A stretch of DNA of 43,186 bases from Alcaligenaceae bacterium (GTDB taxonomy: Bacteria > Pseudomonadota > Gammaproteobacteria > Burkholderiales > Burkholderiaceae_B): assembly GCA_029265795.1 (NCBI GenBank), contig JAJUGV010000015.1:1-43186 (forward strand), in the 5' to 3' direction. This document shows, piece after piece, positions 19,663 to 28,657 of the stretch (the first letter of the stretch is position 1; the number at the start of each line of letters is the position of its first letter). The translations under genes were made by a program, and so were the position numbers. The notes under the pieces were generated by a model. The model searched no databases, was not told the origin of the DNA, and saw nothing but the letters and a program-made list of their open reading frames with translations.

Positions 19663-20457
19663 GTGTTCCAGGACGCCCGGCTCATCAACTTCATCGCGAA
19701 CTCGCTGGCTTTGCTTGCGGTGGCCGCCTTGTTGCTGGGCGTTCTGGTGTGGGTGGCGCAACGGCCGTACTTTGCTATTACCACTATGCGATTGCAAGCG
19801 GCCGAGGTCGGAACGGAGCTGCGTTTCGTTACAGCGTCGAGCCTCAATGAAGTGGTTAAGGACAAGCTGCGCGGCAACTTTTTCTTCATTAATTTGGATG
19901 ACACGCGGCAGCTAATTGAAACCACGCCTTGGGTACGGCGTGCGCGGGTTCAGCGTGTATGGCCCGATGCATTGACCGTCTATGTCGAAGAGCATCAGCC
20001 CCTGGCGCTGTGGAATGAGAACGAAATGATCAACACCTGGGGTGAGGTGTTTGAAGCTTACGCGGCTGAGCTCCCCGAGGGCACTCAGCTACCGCAGCTC
20101 AAAGGGCCGGACGACTCCGAGCGCCTGGTGGTACAGCGTTATGCCGAAGTCGCCCGTTGGTTCGCACCGCTGCAACTGAGGGTCAGCGAGCTCGCATTGA
20201 GCCCGCGTTACGCCTGGGAGGTCACGTTGTCTGACGGTATGCGCCTGAATCTGGGCCGGGACCCGGCTGCCGATATCGCTGACCCGCATGGCCGATCCGG
20301 GGCATTGCCGTTTGCGGCCCGTATTGAACGATTTGTCGAGGCATGGCCTCGTCTGGCGCACACGCTGAATGGCCGCACGATCGCCCATGCCGACCTGCGT
20401 TACCCGAATGGATTCGCCATCAAGCTGGCGCCTGTTACTCCTACACCGAGCAAATAG
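19663..20457 (+). CDS. ftsQ: Cell division protein FtsQ
   Basis: A 264-residue bitopic divisome protein: short cytoplasmic tail, one membrane segment at about residues 10-32, then a POTRA domain (YFAITTMRLQ to about RVWPDALTVYVEEHQPLALW) and the beta domain that contacts FtsB. The motif WVRRARVQRVWPDALTV is typical of the POTRA end. The start is the GTG at 19663, preceded by the strong site GAGGAGAAAAAC; the open frame upstream overlaps ddl and lacks family features. It sits ten bases after ddl and six before ftsA. Confidence 0.93.
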   Translation: MFQDARLINFIANSLALLAVAALLLGVLVWVAQRPYFAITTMRLQAAEVGTELRFVTASSLNEVVKDKLRGNFFFINLDDTRQLIETTPWVRRARVQRVWPDALTVYVEEHQPLALWNENEMINTWGEVFEAYAAELPEGTQLPQLKGPDDSERLVVQRYAEVARWFAPLQLRVSELALSPRYAWEVTLSDGMRLNLGRDPAADIADPHGRSGALPFAARIERFVEAWPRLAHTLNGRTIAHADLRYPNGFAIKLAPVTPTPSK

Positions 20458-20463
20458 AACATT

Positions 20464-21690
20464 ATGACCCGTGACATCAAGGACCTGATCGTTGCACTCG
20501 ACATAGGCACCAGCAAGGTGGTGGCGGTGGTGGCCGAGATCCTGCCGGAGGGACGTTTTGAGGTTCTGGGCCTGGGCCAGCACGAGTCGCGCGGCATGCG
20601 CAAGGGCGTGGTGGTCAATATTGAATCCACCGTTAATTCGATACAGCGGGCGCTCGAAGAAGCCGAGCTCATGGCTGACTGCAAGATACGCGAGGTCTAC
20701 ACCGGGATTGCCGGAGGCCATATCAGCAGCTTCAATTCAAGCGGCATGGTTGCTGTCAAAGATAAGGAAGTCACGGCCACTGATGTGGCGCGCGTTATCG
20801 AGACGGCCAAGGCAGTGAATATTCCTACTGACCAACAGGTGCTGCATGTCCTGACTCAAGAGTTCATCGTGGACTCGCAGGAAGATATTCGAGAGCCGAT
20901 CGGCATGAGCGGCCTGCGCCTGGAGGTCAGAGTGCACATCGTCACGGGTGCCGTCAGTGCAGCTCAAAACATCGTCAAGTGTGTGCGCCGTTGTGGGTTG
21001 GAGGTTCAAGACCTTACATTGCAGCCGCTTGCTTCCAGCTTGGCCTGCCTCACTTCCGACGAGAAAGAATTAGGGGTGGTTTTGGTGGATATCGGTGGCG
21101 GCACCACCGATGTCGCCATCTATACCAACGGAGCGATCCGGCACACAGCTGTGGTGCCCATTGCGGGCGACCAAATCACCAGCGATATCGCCGCCATGCT
21201 GCGTACGCCGACACCCGATGCTGAAGAGATCAAACTGCGCTACGGCATTGCCAAACAGGTGCTGGCCAACCCCGATGAGCAGATCGAAGTGCCCGGCCTG
21301 GGTGACCGGCCGAATCGTTTGGTGAAACGTCAGGCGCTCGGCGCTGTGATCGAGCCCCGTGTAGAGGAGCTGTTTGGCTTGGTGCAGCAGGTGGTTCGCG
21401 AGTCGGGCTACGAAGATCTGCTCGCCTCCGGTGTCGTTCTGACCGGTGGCACAGCCTTGCTCCCCGGCATTGTGGAGCTAGCAGAAGACGTGTTCCTGAA
21501 GCCGGTTCGTATCGGTATTCCGGCTTACGAAGGGAGCTTGGCCGACGTGATGCACAATCCGAGATTTTCCACCGTCATGGGCTTGTTGCAGGAAGCCCGC
21601 GTACAACGCGCCCGCGGTCGCAAGGTGGCTCAGCAGAAGGGCAGCTTTGCCACGTTGCTGGCGCGTATGAAGGAGTGGTTCATGAATTAG
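20464..21690 (+). CDS. ftsA: Cell division protein FtsA
   Basis: A 408-residue actin-like ATPase that anchors FtsZ to the membrane. Motifs: VALDIGTSKVVAVV (phosphate 1), the 1C domain around YTGIAGGHISSFNSSGMVAV, VVLVDIGGGTTDVAIYTNGA (phosphate 2) and VLTGGTALLPGIVELA (adenosine site). The C-terminal end, RMKEWFMN, forms the amphipathic membrane-targeting helix. No good ribosome binding site precedes the ATG; it starts six bases after the ftsQ stop, so coupled translation is likely. A 159-base gap follows before ftsZ. Confidence 0.97.
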   Translation: MTRDIKDLIVALDIGTSKVVAVVAEILPEGRFEVLGLGQHESRGMRKGVVVNIESTVNSIQRALEEAELMADCKIREVYTGIAGGHISSFNSSGMVAVKDKEVTATDVARVIETAKAVNIPTDQQVLHVLTQEFIVDSQEDIREPIGMSGLRLEVRVHIVTGAVSAAQNIVKCVRRCGLEVQDLTLQPLASSLACLTSDEKELGVVLVDIGGGTTDVAIYTNGAIRHTAVVPIAGDQITSDIAAMLRTPTPDAEEIKLRYGIAKQVLANPDEQIEVPGLGDRPNRLVKRQALGAVIEPRVEELFGLVQQVVRESGYEDLLASGVVLTGGTALLPGIVELAEDVFLKPVRIGIPAYEGSLADVMHNPRFSTVMGLLQEARVQRARGRKVAQQKGSFATLLARMKEWFMN

Positions 21691-21849
21691 GGCGTTGGGC
21701 CCTATGGGCAAGCGCTGCGCTTGTCCGTGGACGCGCTTCAAATCAGCTGCGAGCCCTTGCTGGCATTTGGTTTGAAGCTCAGCCACACAGTAGTACTTGG
21801 GGAACTGAACTTTCGATACAAACATGGATGAATGTGAAGGAGTCCAATC
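21691..21849 (+). other. ftsA-ftsZ spacer with the ftsZ ribosome binding site
   Basis: The only long break within the division cluster (159 bases). It ends with AAGGAG (21837-21842), seven bases before the first ftsZ ATG. Sequences such as TTGAAG (21772-21777) suggest a local ftsZ promoter, but no convincing -10 sits at the right spacing, so I do not call one. No terminator-like hairpin with a T run is visible. Confidence 0.5.
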
Positions 21850-23007
21850 ATGATGAATTTTGAAATGCTCGATACCAGCGCGAACGGCACTGTTATCAAG
21901 GTCGTCGGCGTGGGTGGTGCAGGCGGCAACGCGGTCAGTCACATGATCCGCGCGGGTGTTCAGGGAGTGGAATTCATTTGCTGCAACACCGATGCACAGG
22001 CACTGGCTTCGTCCGAGGCACAGGTCCAGATCCGTTTGGGCCGCACCGGCTTGGGCGCCGGCGCGAAGCCTGAACAAGGTCGTGCCGCCGCCGAGACCGC
22101 AAGGGAGGAAATCCGCGCGGCGCTTAACGGTGCAAACATGGTGTTCATCACGGCAGGCATGGGTGGTGGTACCGGCACAGGCGCGAGCCCGGTCGTGGCC
22201 GAGGTGGCCAAGGAGCTGGGTATCCTTACCGTCGGTGTCGTTACCAAGCCGTTCGAGTTCGAGGGCACGCGCCGCATGAAAATGGCAGAGGAAGGCATTG
22301 CCGAACTTTCCAAGCATGTGCATTCTTTGATCGTGGTGTTGAACGAAAACCTCTACGATCTGCTCGATGAAGACGCCACCCAGGAAGACTGCTTCAAGTC
22401 TGCGGATGATGTCCTGCATAACGCCTGCGCCGGCATTGCTGAGATCATCAATGTGGAAGGTAACGTCAACGTCGACTTTGAAGACGTCAAGACCATCATG
22501 GGTGAGCAGGGCCAGGCAATGATGGGCACCTCTATGGCATCCGGTCAGGATCGCGCCCGGATCGCAGCGGAACAGGCCATCGCCTGCCCGTTGCTGGAAG
22601 GCGTGGATCTGCATGGTGCGCGCGGTATCCTGGTGAACATCACGGCCAGTCGCTCCCTTAAGATGCGCGAAACTCGCGAAATCATGGAGACCATTCGTGG
22701 TTATGCCGCAGAAGACGCTACCGTCATCTTCGGTACAGCCTACGATGACGACATGGGCGAAAACCTGCGTGTCACCGTTGTGGCTACCGGTTTGGGTCGC
22801 CAGAATGCGCGTCCTCAACTGGTGCACAACAGTGCTGAAGTGCAGCGCACCGGTACGGATGACCGTCCGGTCGATACGCATGAACTGGATGTACCTTCGG
22901 TTTTCCGTAACCCCCGCAGCCAAGCCTCCGCACAGGTTCGCGCATTGGAAACCGCCGGCATGGATCACTACGACATCCCGGCATTCCTGCGTAAACAGGC
23001 AGACTAA
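21850..23007 (+). CDS. ftsZ: Cell division GTPase FtsZ
   Basis: A 385-residue tubulin homologue that forms the Z ring. It has the N-terminal VVGVGGAGGNAVSHMI, the GTP signature GGGTGTG (105-111) followed by ASPVVAEVAKE, and the T7 loop NVDFEDVKT with D209 and D212 for GTP hydrolysis. The C-terminal linker is short, and the end HYDIPAFLRKQAD is the conserved peptide that binds FtsA and other partners. Two consecutive ATGs are possible; the first is seven bases from AAGGAG and the family commonly begins MMNFEM. It is the last gene of the cluster before lpxC. Confidence 0.98.
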   Translation: MMNFEMLDTSANGTVIKVVGVGGAGGNAVSHMIRAGVQGVEFICCNTDAQALASSEAQVQIRLGRTGLGAGAKPEQGRAAAETAREEIRAALNGANMVFITAGMGGGTGTGASPVVAEVAKELGILTVGVVTKPFEFEGTRRMKMAEEGIAELSKHVHSLIVVLNENLYDLLDEDATQEDCFKSADDVLHNACAGIAEIINVEGNVNVDFEDVKTIMGEQGQAMMGTSMASGQDRARIAAEQAIACPLLEGVDLHGARGILVNITASRSLKMRETREIMETIRGYAAEDATVIFGTAYDDDMGENLRVTVVATGLGRQNARPQLVHNSAEVQRTGTDDRPVDTHELDVPSVFRNPRSQASAQVRALETAGMDHYDIPAFLRKQAD

Positions 23008-23052
23008 AGGAGCCGGCCGCTGAACAGTTCCGGTTTACCCTTCACATGACCA

Positions 23053-23114
23053 GCGGCGGCTGAGACCGCCGCCGGACTCCCCACGGCGCGCCTTCTTTCC
23101 CCGGAAGGCGCGCC
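23053..23114 (+). terminator. Tandem GC hairpins downstream of ftsZ
   Basis: Two adjacent perfect hairpins: GCGGCGG/CCGCCGC (23053-23072) and GGCGCGCCTTC/GAAGGCGCGCC (23085-23114). They lie 45 bases after the ftsZ stop and before the lpxC promoter, where the cluster transcript could end. The T run is missing, so they may act as a partial terminator or as an mRNA 3' stabiliser. Confidence 0.5.
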
Positions 23115-23222
23115 ATGGCACCGCTCGTTTGGTCATAAATTGTAACGTTTATGTGTACAATCGTTTCGATTGACCGCTCGGGCATGGCACGTGCAAGCGG
23201 GTCATGAAGCTTCTGCAGTCGT

Positions 23223-23251
23223 TTGAAACATAACAATATTAATGGTATACC
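23223..23251 (+). promoter_or_regulatory. lpxC promoter
   Basis: TTGAAA (23223-23228) and TATACC (23246-23251) are spaced by 17 bases, a good sigma70 match in an AT-rich stretch. The predicted start near 23258 gives a leader of about 40 bases. Other -10-like sites (TACAAT at 23156 and 23263) lack a matching -35. It would allow lpxC expression separate from ftsZ. Confidence 0.55.
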
Positions 23252-23298
23252 CGCACTCCGGTTACAATACACGCTGACCCTACCACTGCGACCCACAC

Positions 23299-24222
23299 AT
23301 GCTACGTCAACGCACCATTCAGAAAACGATTTCAACCAAAGGCGTCGGCCTCCACTCCGGCCGCCGTGTCGAGCTTACGCTGCGTCCAGCGGCTCCTGAC
23401 ACGGGCATCGTTTTCCATCGCGTCGATCTGCCAGAGGTAGTGAGTCTGCCCGCCAAGGCAGATCAAGTAGGCAATACCCGCTTAGCGTCGGTGCTACAGC
23501 AGGGTGACGTGCGTGTTTCAACCGTAGAACATCTAATGTCTGCATTGGCAGGCTTGGGTATCGACAACCTGCATATCGACCTGACAGCTGAAGAAGTGCC
23601 GATTATGGACGGCAGCGCGGGTACATTCGTGTACCTTTTACGTAGCGCCGGCCTGCAGGAACAAGCTGCGCCCAAGAAGTTCTTGCGTGTGCTGAAACCC
23701 GTCGAAGTGCGCGAAGGCGAAGGTAAGGACGCCAAATGGGCGCGCCTTGAACCTTACAACGGTTTCGCTCTGTCATTTTCCATCGATTTCAAACATCCCG
23801 CTATCGATTCCACGGCGAATTTTGCTAAGGTCGATTTCGAGAAAGACTCTTACGTCAAGACGATCGCCCGGGCGCGCACCTTTGGGTTTGCGAGCGAAGT
23901 CGAAGCCCTGCGTTCTATCGGCCTTGCGCGAGGCGGCAGCCTGGATAACGCCATCGTGATGGACGAATACCGCGTCTTAAACGCTGATGGTCTGCGCTTC
24001 GATGACGAATTCGTCAAGCACAAGATTCTCGACGCCATAGGCGACCTGTACCTGATCGGGCGCCCGCTGGTAGCGCATTACGTGGCTTGCAAGTCGGGCC
24101 ATGGGCTGAACAATCAACTCGCACGTGCACTTCTGGCACAGCAGGACGCTTGGGAAATCGTCACATACGATTCTGCCGAAACGGCCCCCAAGGCGTTCGA
24201 CTACGAATGGAAGTTCGCCTGA
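23299..24222 (+). CDS. lpxC: UDP-3-O-acyl-N-acetylglucosamine deacetylase LpxC
   Basis: A 307-residue cytoplasmic zinc enzyme for the committed step of lipid A synthesis. Expected zinc ligands are H78 ([10 protein letters not shown]), H241 and D245 ([12 protein letters not shown]); H268 in [11 protein letters not shown] is the catalytic histidine by correspondence with the E. coli enzyme. Other family features are [18 protein letters not shown] and [10 protein letters not shown]. Length matches E. coli LpxC (305). It lies 291 bases after ftsZ with its own promoter. The following gene is convergent, with only 34 bases between stops. Confidence 0.98.
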   Translation: MLRQRTIQKTISTKGVGLHSGRRVELTLRPAAPDTGIVFHRVDLPEVVSLPAKADQVGNTRLASVLQQGDVRVSTVEHLMSALAGLGIDNLHIDLTAEEVPIMDGSAGTFVYLLRSAGLQEQAAPKKFLRVLKPVEVREGEGKDAKWARLEPYNGFALSFSIDFKHPAIDSTANFAKVDFEKDSYVKTIARARTFGFASEVEALRSIGLARGGSLDNAIVMDEYRVLNADGLRFDDEFVKHKILDAIGDLYLIGRPLVAHYVACKSGHGLNNQLARALLAQQDAWEIVTYDSAETAPKAFDYEWKFA

Positions 24223-24256
24223 ACTTTTAACTCTTCTGTTGCCGGACGCTGAACCG

Positions 24257-24772
24257 TCAGCGCCGGTGATGTGTCAGCAAGCGTCCGATGGCATCCGCCA
24301 ATGGGCCTGGGCTGACATTCTTTTGCAGCTCTTCGAAGGACTCCAAAGCCTTGCGCCCCAGGGGTTGTACTTCCCGAGGTGGACTCTTGTGTGCTTGAGC
24401 CAGCAGGCCCGCTTGTACCCGGATTTCGATCCGATTAAGGTTCCATCCATGACTTTCTAAAGCTCGCAGCAACGTGGGTGTGAGCTGTCTGAGTCGGGTG
24501 GCGTGAGCGGCGGCGGGAACTGCCAGAGTCAGGCATTGTCTGTCTATTTTGGCCACACGACAGCTGGGGGCCAGTATAGGTGGCAGCGCTTTGCGTATCA
24601 CATTTTCGGCCTGCATCAGCGCTTGGGCGGTGGCCACCAGGCTTGCCCCGGTGTCATCCAGTGCTAACCAGTTAAGCGCCTGGTAGGCAGACGAGCTGCG
24701 GGGCTTCGAGCCCGATTTGCGCGCCCTGGGGCCGCTTCTGTTGTAAGCATTCAAACCGGAAACATCACACAT
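24257..24772 (-). CDS. dciA: DciA-like (DUF721) protein
   Basis: A 171-residue protein whose core (about residues 28-125) fits the DUF721/DciA family: an ALNWLALDD...LVATAQALMQAENVIRKALPP helix region, then CRVAKIDRQCLTLAVPAAAHA and LRQLTPTLLRAL, which form the KH-like fold. DciA is the ancestral partner that helps load the replicative helicase DnaB in bacteria lacking DnaC. The first 27 residues are basic and low in complexity. The ATG at 24772 is used; a TTG at 24781 is possible. This ATG overlaps the ATG of the divergent M23 gene within one CATG. It is convergent with lpxC. Confidence 0.8.
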   Translation of the reverse strand: MCDVSGLNAYNRSGPRARKSGSKPRSSSAYQALNWLALDDTGASLVATAQALMQAENVIRKALPPILAPSCRVAKIDRQCLTLAVPAAAHATRLRQLTPTLLRALESHGWNLNRIEIRVQAGLLAQAHKSPPREVQPLGRKALESFEELQKNVSPGPLADAIGRLLTHHRR

Positions 24773-25712
24773 GGGTAGCAATCCATCTCATTCTACCGCC
24801 AAAGCCTTTCGGCTGGCCTTCATCTGCATCGTTTCGGGCGCTGCCATGGCAGTGTCCGCCGTGGCGGGCGCGTGGGTGCAGTCACAGCTCAGTGCGGGTA
24901 GCCAAGCCGGCGAGCCACATCACAGTACTGTTGCCGACGGCCGGCAGCACGCGGAATATATACGCGAGAATGTCAGCATGCTGGCCGCCAAGCTGGGCGA
25001 TATGCAAGCAAGATTGATCAGAGTTGAAGGCGTTGCACGCCGTGTCGCTGAGGCGGCGGGCGTGTCTTTCACCGCACCTGAGATACACACGGGCTTGCAG
25101 GAATCCTTGCTCGACTTGGAAGCCGACAGGCAGTTGACCGAAATGCATTCCTGGACGGCAGAGTCGCTGGGGCGTGAGCTTGATGCGCTGGAAAGCGAGC
25201 TCACCGCCGGGACTGAGCAGCTGCGGATGCTGGATGCAGTGTTAACCCAGCGTAATGCGGTGAGGGAAAGTCTGCCATCCATCAATCCAGTTAATCACCC
25301 TTATCTCTCATCATCATATGGTTGGCGTCGACATCCCATCACGGGTCGGCACACCATGCATGAAGGCCTGGATTTTGCCGCTCCTCGAGGCAGTCCCATT
25401 GTGGCGGCATCCGCGGGCGTAGTAACCGAGGCACGCTATGTGCCGGGATACGGGAAAATGGTGGAGATCAACCACGGTAACGGCCTTGTCACGCGTTATG
25501 CGCATGCGTCATCGATTTCAGTAAAGCTCGGGCAGCTGGTGAGCAAAGGGGAAACCATCGCTCGAGTCGGTTCCACAGGGCGTAGCACGGGTGCACATCT
25601 GCATTACGAAGTACGTATCGCGGGTCATGCGCTGGATCCGACGCTCTTCATGGAAGAGGCTCAGGCAGATACGCAAAATGCACCGGCTGCGATTGCAGCG
25701 GCGGGCGGCTGA
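24771..25712 (+). CDS. M23 (LytM) family peptidase, membrane-anchored
   Basis: A 313-residue protein with an N-terminal hydrophobic segment (about residues 11-35), a helical coiled-coil region (about 60-160) and a C-terminal M23 domain (about 180-300). The domain keeps the zinc and catalytic residues: H and D in MHEGLDFAAPRGSP, H in VTRYAHASSI and the HxH motif in GAHLHYEVRI. It is therefore likely an active periplasmic peptidoglycan endopeptidase rather than a degenerate EnvC/NlpD-type activator. Its target bond cannot be read from sequence. It precedes secA by 159 bases. The start overlaps that of dciA; a later ATG at codon 26 is possible but would cut into the membrane segment. Confidence 0.9.
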   Translation: MGSNPSHSTAKAFRLAFICIVSGAAMAVSAVAGAWVQSQLSAGSQAGEPHHSTVADGRQHAEYIRENVSMLAAKLGDMQARLIRVEGVARRVAEAAGVSFTAPEIHTGLQESLLDLEADRQLTEMHSWTAESLGRELDALESELTAGTEQLRMLDAVLTQRNAVRESLPSINPVNHPYLSSSYGWRRHPITGRHTMHEGLDFAAPRGSPIVAASAGVVTEARYVPGYGKMVEINHGNGLVTRYAHASSISVKLGQLVSKGETIARVGSTGRSTGAHLHYEVRIAGHALDPTLFMEEAQADTQNAPAAIAAAGG

Positions 25713-25832
25713 AACACTCAGCGGGTGCAGCAGCCGGCCGCGCTTGGCACTCGTTAGGCCGTAACGAGAGGGCTGCGTTAAACTGTAGCGTTTTCCGCGG
25801 TTCTTTTTTACCGCTAATCACATTACAACGCT

Positions 25833-25852
25833 TGCCAGGTACGTGCCTGGCA
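25833..25852 (+). other. Hairpin in the secA leader
   Basis: TGCCAGG and CCTGGCA form a perfect 7-bp stem with a six-base loop, ending 19 bases before the secA ATG. The space between hairpin and ATG contains no clear Shine-Dalgarno sequence. In E. coli secA translation is regulated through its leader by SecM; no SecM-like gene is seen here, so any control role is a guess. Confidence 0.45.
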
Positions 25853-25871
25853 GGCAAACGACGGCACAAGA

Positions 25872-28610
25872 ATGGTATCCCTCTTAAAAGCGCTTTTCGG
25901 TAGTCGTAACGATCGCATACTGAAGCAGTATCGTCGTCAGGTTGCACAGATCAACGCCTTGGAGCCCGAGCTCGAAAAACTGAGCGATGAACAGCTGCGA
26001 GGCAAGACGCAGGAGTTTCGTCAGAGGCTGGAGCAGGGCGAAACCCTCGACCGCCTGCTTCCCGAAGCGTTCGCCGTTGTCCGAGAAGCCGGCAAACGGG
26101 TCTTCGGCATGCGGCATTTCGACGTGCAAATGCTCGGTGGGATCGCGTTGCATAATGGTAAGATCGCCGAAATGCGTACGGGGGAGGGCAAGACCCTCAC
26201 CGCGACTTTGCCGGTTTACCTCAATGCGCTGACCGGTAAAGGTGTGCATGTCGTCACCGTCAACGATTACCTAGCCAGGCGCGACGCCGAATGGATGGGT
26301 CGGCTCTACAATTTTCTGGGCATGTCCGTCGGTATCGTTGTTCCACAGCAGGACAACGACGAGAAGATTGCCGCCTACCGTGCCGACATCACCTACGGCA
26401 CAAATAACGAGTTCGGTTTTGATTACTTGCGCGACAACATGGAATATCGCGCAGAAGATCGCCGGCAACGCGGGCTGTATTTCGCCATCGTCGACGAAGT
26501 GGACTCGATTCTTATCGACGAGGCTCGCACACCGTTAATCATTTCCGGCCAGGCCGAAGACAACACCGAGCTCTACAAGCGCATGAACTCCATTGCGCCG
26601 TTGCTCGAGCGCATGGCCAGCGAACCCAAGCCGAACGAGCCGGAACCTGAAGGCGACTTCTGGGTCGATGAAAAAGGGCAGCAGGTTCATATTTCAGAGG
26701 CCGGGCATATCAAGGCCGAAGAGCTGTTGGTGAAACACGGTCTGCTGGCCGAAGGTGACTCCCTGTACGAGCCGCGCAACATTAGTTTGGTGCACCATCT
26801 GATGGTCGCATTACGTGCGCATAATCTGTTCTTCCGCGATCAGCAATACGTAGTGCAAAACGGTGAAGTCGTTATTGTGGACGAGTTCACCGGCCGACTG
26901 ATGGCGGGCCGCCGTTGGTCCGACGGTCTGCATCAGGCGGTGGAAGCCAAGGAAGGCGTGGCAATTCAGAACGAGAACCAGACGCTTGCTTCGATTACCT
27001 TCCAGAATTACTTCCGCATGTACGAGAAGTTGGCGGGTATGACCGGTACGGCCGATACGGAAGCCTACGAGTTTCAGCAGATCTACAGCCTTGAAACCGT
27101 AATTGTGCCGACCAATCGGCCCATGATCCGTATTGATCAAAACGATCAAGTCTATAAGACCGACAAAGAAAAATTCGATGCGATCCTTGAAGACATCCGC
27201 GATTGCCATGCACGTGGCCAGCCGGTGCTGGTAGGAACCACAAGCATCGATAACTCCGAGCGCCTGTCGCAGCTCTTGCAACAGCACAATCTGCCGCACG
27301 AGGTCCTGAACGCGAAGCAGCACGAGCGCGAGGCTCAGATCGTCGCCGAGGCGGGTAAGCCGGGGCACATCACCATTGCCACGAATATGGCGGGCCGGGG
27401 AACGGACATCGTCTTGGGCGGTAGCGTCGAGAAGATGATCGACCTCGTTCGTAGCGACGAATCCCTCTCTGAAGAAGAAAAAACGCAGCGCATTAAGCGT
27501 ATACGTGCGGAATGGGCGCCGGCTAATGAGGCGGTCAAGAAGGCCGGGGGGCTGCGTATTATCGGCACTGAGCGCCATGAATCGCGCCGTATTGACAATC
27601 AGCTGCGCGGTCGAGCAGGGCGCCAGGGCGACCCGGGCTCTTCGCGCTTCTACCTGTCGCTGGAAGACCCGCTGATGCGCATTTTTGCGGGAGATCGTGT
27701 GCGCGCCATTATGGATCGCCTGCGCTTGCCGGAGGGTGAGCCTATCGAAGCACGTATGGTTTCGCGTTCGATCGAATCCGCACAGCGCAAGGTCGAGGCA
27801 CGAAACTTCGATATCCGCAAGCAGCTGCTTGAATATGACGACGTCGCCAACGACCAGCGTAAGGTTCTCTACGCCCAGCGTAACGAGGTGCTGGAATCCG
27901 AAGATGTCGGCGACACAGTCGCAGGGCTGATCGAAGCGACGGTCATTGAGCAGTTCCGCAGCTATATTCCCGAGGGTTCGGTTGAAGAGCAATGGGATGT
28001 TCCCGGGTTGCAGACGACACTGGAGTCAGACTGGGCGATTGCCATGCCGCTGACTGAAATCCTTGAGAAGGAACCCGAACTTACCGACGACGACCTGCTA
28101 GAACGGGTGCTGGCAGAAGCGAAGCGTCTGTATGCCGCCAAAGTCGAGCTCGTCAGTCGCGAGGCATGGGCTCCCTTCGAGCGCTCGGTATTCCTGCAGT
28201 CCATTGATACGCACTGGAGGGCTCATTTGCAGGCGCTGGATCACCTGCGTCAGGGTATCCATCTGCGCGGTTACGCGCAGCGCGATCCCAAGCAAGAGTA
28301 CAAGCGCGAAGCCTTTGTCCTGTTCTCGGAAATGCTGGATCGCGTTCGCAATGATGTCGTGCGCGTTCTGCTCACGGTTCGGGTGCAAACGCCGGAACAG
28401 GTGGAGCAACCCCAGGAGCAGGAGCCGGCTGTCAACGTTCGCTACCACCACTCAGATTACGATGCGGCGCTCAGCGGCGAAGATCCCGGTTTAGACGAAG
28501 CAGCTGCTGCGGCCACCCCTGCTGGTCAGGTGCCGAAGGTGGGTCGCAACGAGCCTTGCCCCTGCGGTAGCGGTAAGAAGTACAAACATTGTCACGGGCG
28601 CCTTACCTGA
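25872..28610 (+). CDS. secA: Protein translocase ATPase SecA
   Basis: A 912-residue motor that drives preproteins through SecYEG. The N terminus [15 protein letters not shown] is family-like. Walker A is MRTGEGKT (101-108) and Walker B lies at [16 protein letters not shown] with D208 and E209. Further motifs are [91 protein letters not shown] and [19 protein letters not shown]. The C-terminal zinc and SecB-binding tail [17 protein letters not shown] is complete. Length agrees with E. coli (901). No strong ribosome binding site is visible. It is convergent with mgtE. Confidence 0.98.
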   Translation: MVSLLKALFGSRNDRILKQYRRQVAQINALEPELEKLSDEQLRGKTQEFRQRLEQGETLDRLLPEAFAVVREAGKRVFGMRHFDVQMLGGIALHNGKIAEMRTGEGKTLTATLPVYLNALTGKGVHVVTVNDYLARRDAEWMGRLYNFLGMSVGIVVPQQDNDEKIAAYRADITYGTNNEFGFDYLRDNMEYRAEDRRQRGLYFAIVDEVDSILIDEARTPLIISGQAEDNTELYKRMNSIAPLLERMASEPKPNEPEPEGDFWVDEKGQQVHISEAGHIKAEELLVKHGLLAEGDSLYEPRNISLVHHLMVALRAHNLFFRDQQYVVQNGEVVIVDEFTGRLMAGRRWSDGLHQAVEAKEGVAIQNENQTLASITFQNYFRMYEKLAGMTGTADTEAYEFQQIYSLETVIVPTNRPMIRIDQNDQVYKTDKEKFDAILEDIRDCHARGQPVLVGTTSIDNSERLSQLLQQHNLPHEVLNAKQHEREAQIVAEAGKPGHITIATNMAGRGTDIVLGGSVEKMIDLVRSDESLSEEEKTQRIKRIRAEWAPANEAVKKAGGLRIIGTERHESRRIDNQLRGRAGRQGDPGSSRFYLSLEDPLMRIFAGDRVRAIMDRLRLPEGEPIEARMVSRSIESAQRKVEARNFDIRKQLLEYDDVANDQRKVLYAQRNEVLESEDVGDTVAGLIEATVIEQFRSYIPEGSVEEQWDVPGLQTTLESDWAIAMPLTEILEKEPELTDDDLLERVLAEAKRLYAAKVELVSREAWAPFERSVFLQSIDTHWRAHLQALDHLRQGIHLRGYAQRDPKQEYKREAFVLFSEMLDRVRNDVVRVLLTVRVQTPEQVEQPQEQEPAVNVRYHHSDYDAALSGEDPGLDEAAAAATPAGQVPKVGRNEPCPCGSGKKYKHCHGRLT

Positions 28611-28620
28611 GTCAGGGTCG

Positions 28621-28657
28621 GCACAGCAAATCGTACGGCAGGGGCGATGCGCTGTGC
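28621..28657. terminator. Hairpin between convergent secA and mgtE
   Basis: GCACAGC (28621-28627) pairs with GCTGTGC (28651-28657), with a short inner ATCG/CGAT pairing. It fills the 47-base gap between the two stop codons. No strong T run follows on the plus strand, so termination efficiency is uncertain. Confidence 0.4.

Noticed and set aside
21772-21800. An ftsZ-specific promoter in the ftsA-ftsZ spacer
   Set aside because: TTGAAG is present, but no acceptable -10 lies 16-18 bases downstream.
21478-22968. Long minus-strand open frame antisense to ftsA and ftsZ (496 codons)
   Set aside because: It lies opposite two clearly identified genes, is rich in His and Cys as expected of a reverse-strand shadow in GC-rich DNA, and shows no domain.
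23085-23114. Perfect inverted repeat GGCGCGCCTTC as a possible mobile element end
   Set aside because: It is a compact hairpin with a short loop right after ftsZ, with no transposase or target duplication; a terminator or stabilising role is simpler.
25713-25871. A secM-like regulator gene upstream of secA
   Set aside because: There is no open frame with a signal peptide and arrest motif; the gene upstream is an M23 peptidase.
26811-27992. Long minus-strand open frame antisense to secA (393 codons)
   Set aside because: Same reasoning: shadow of a conserved gene, no ribosome binding site and no recognisable motif.
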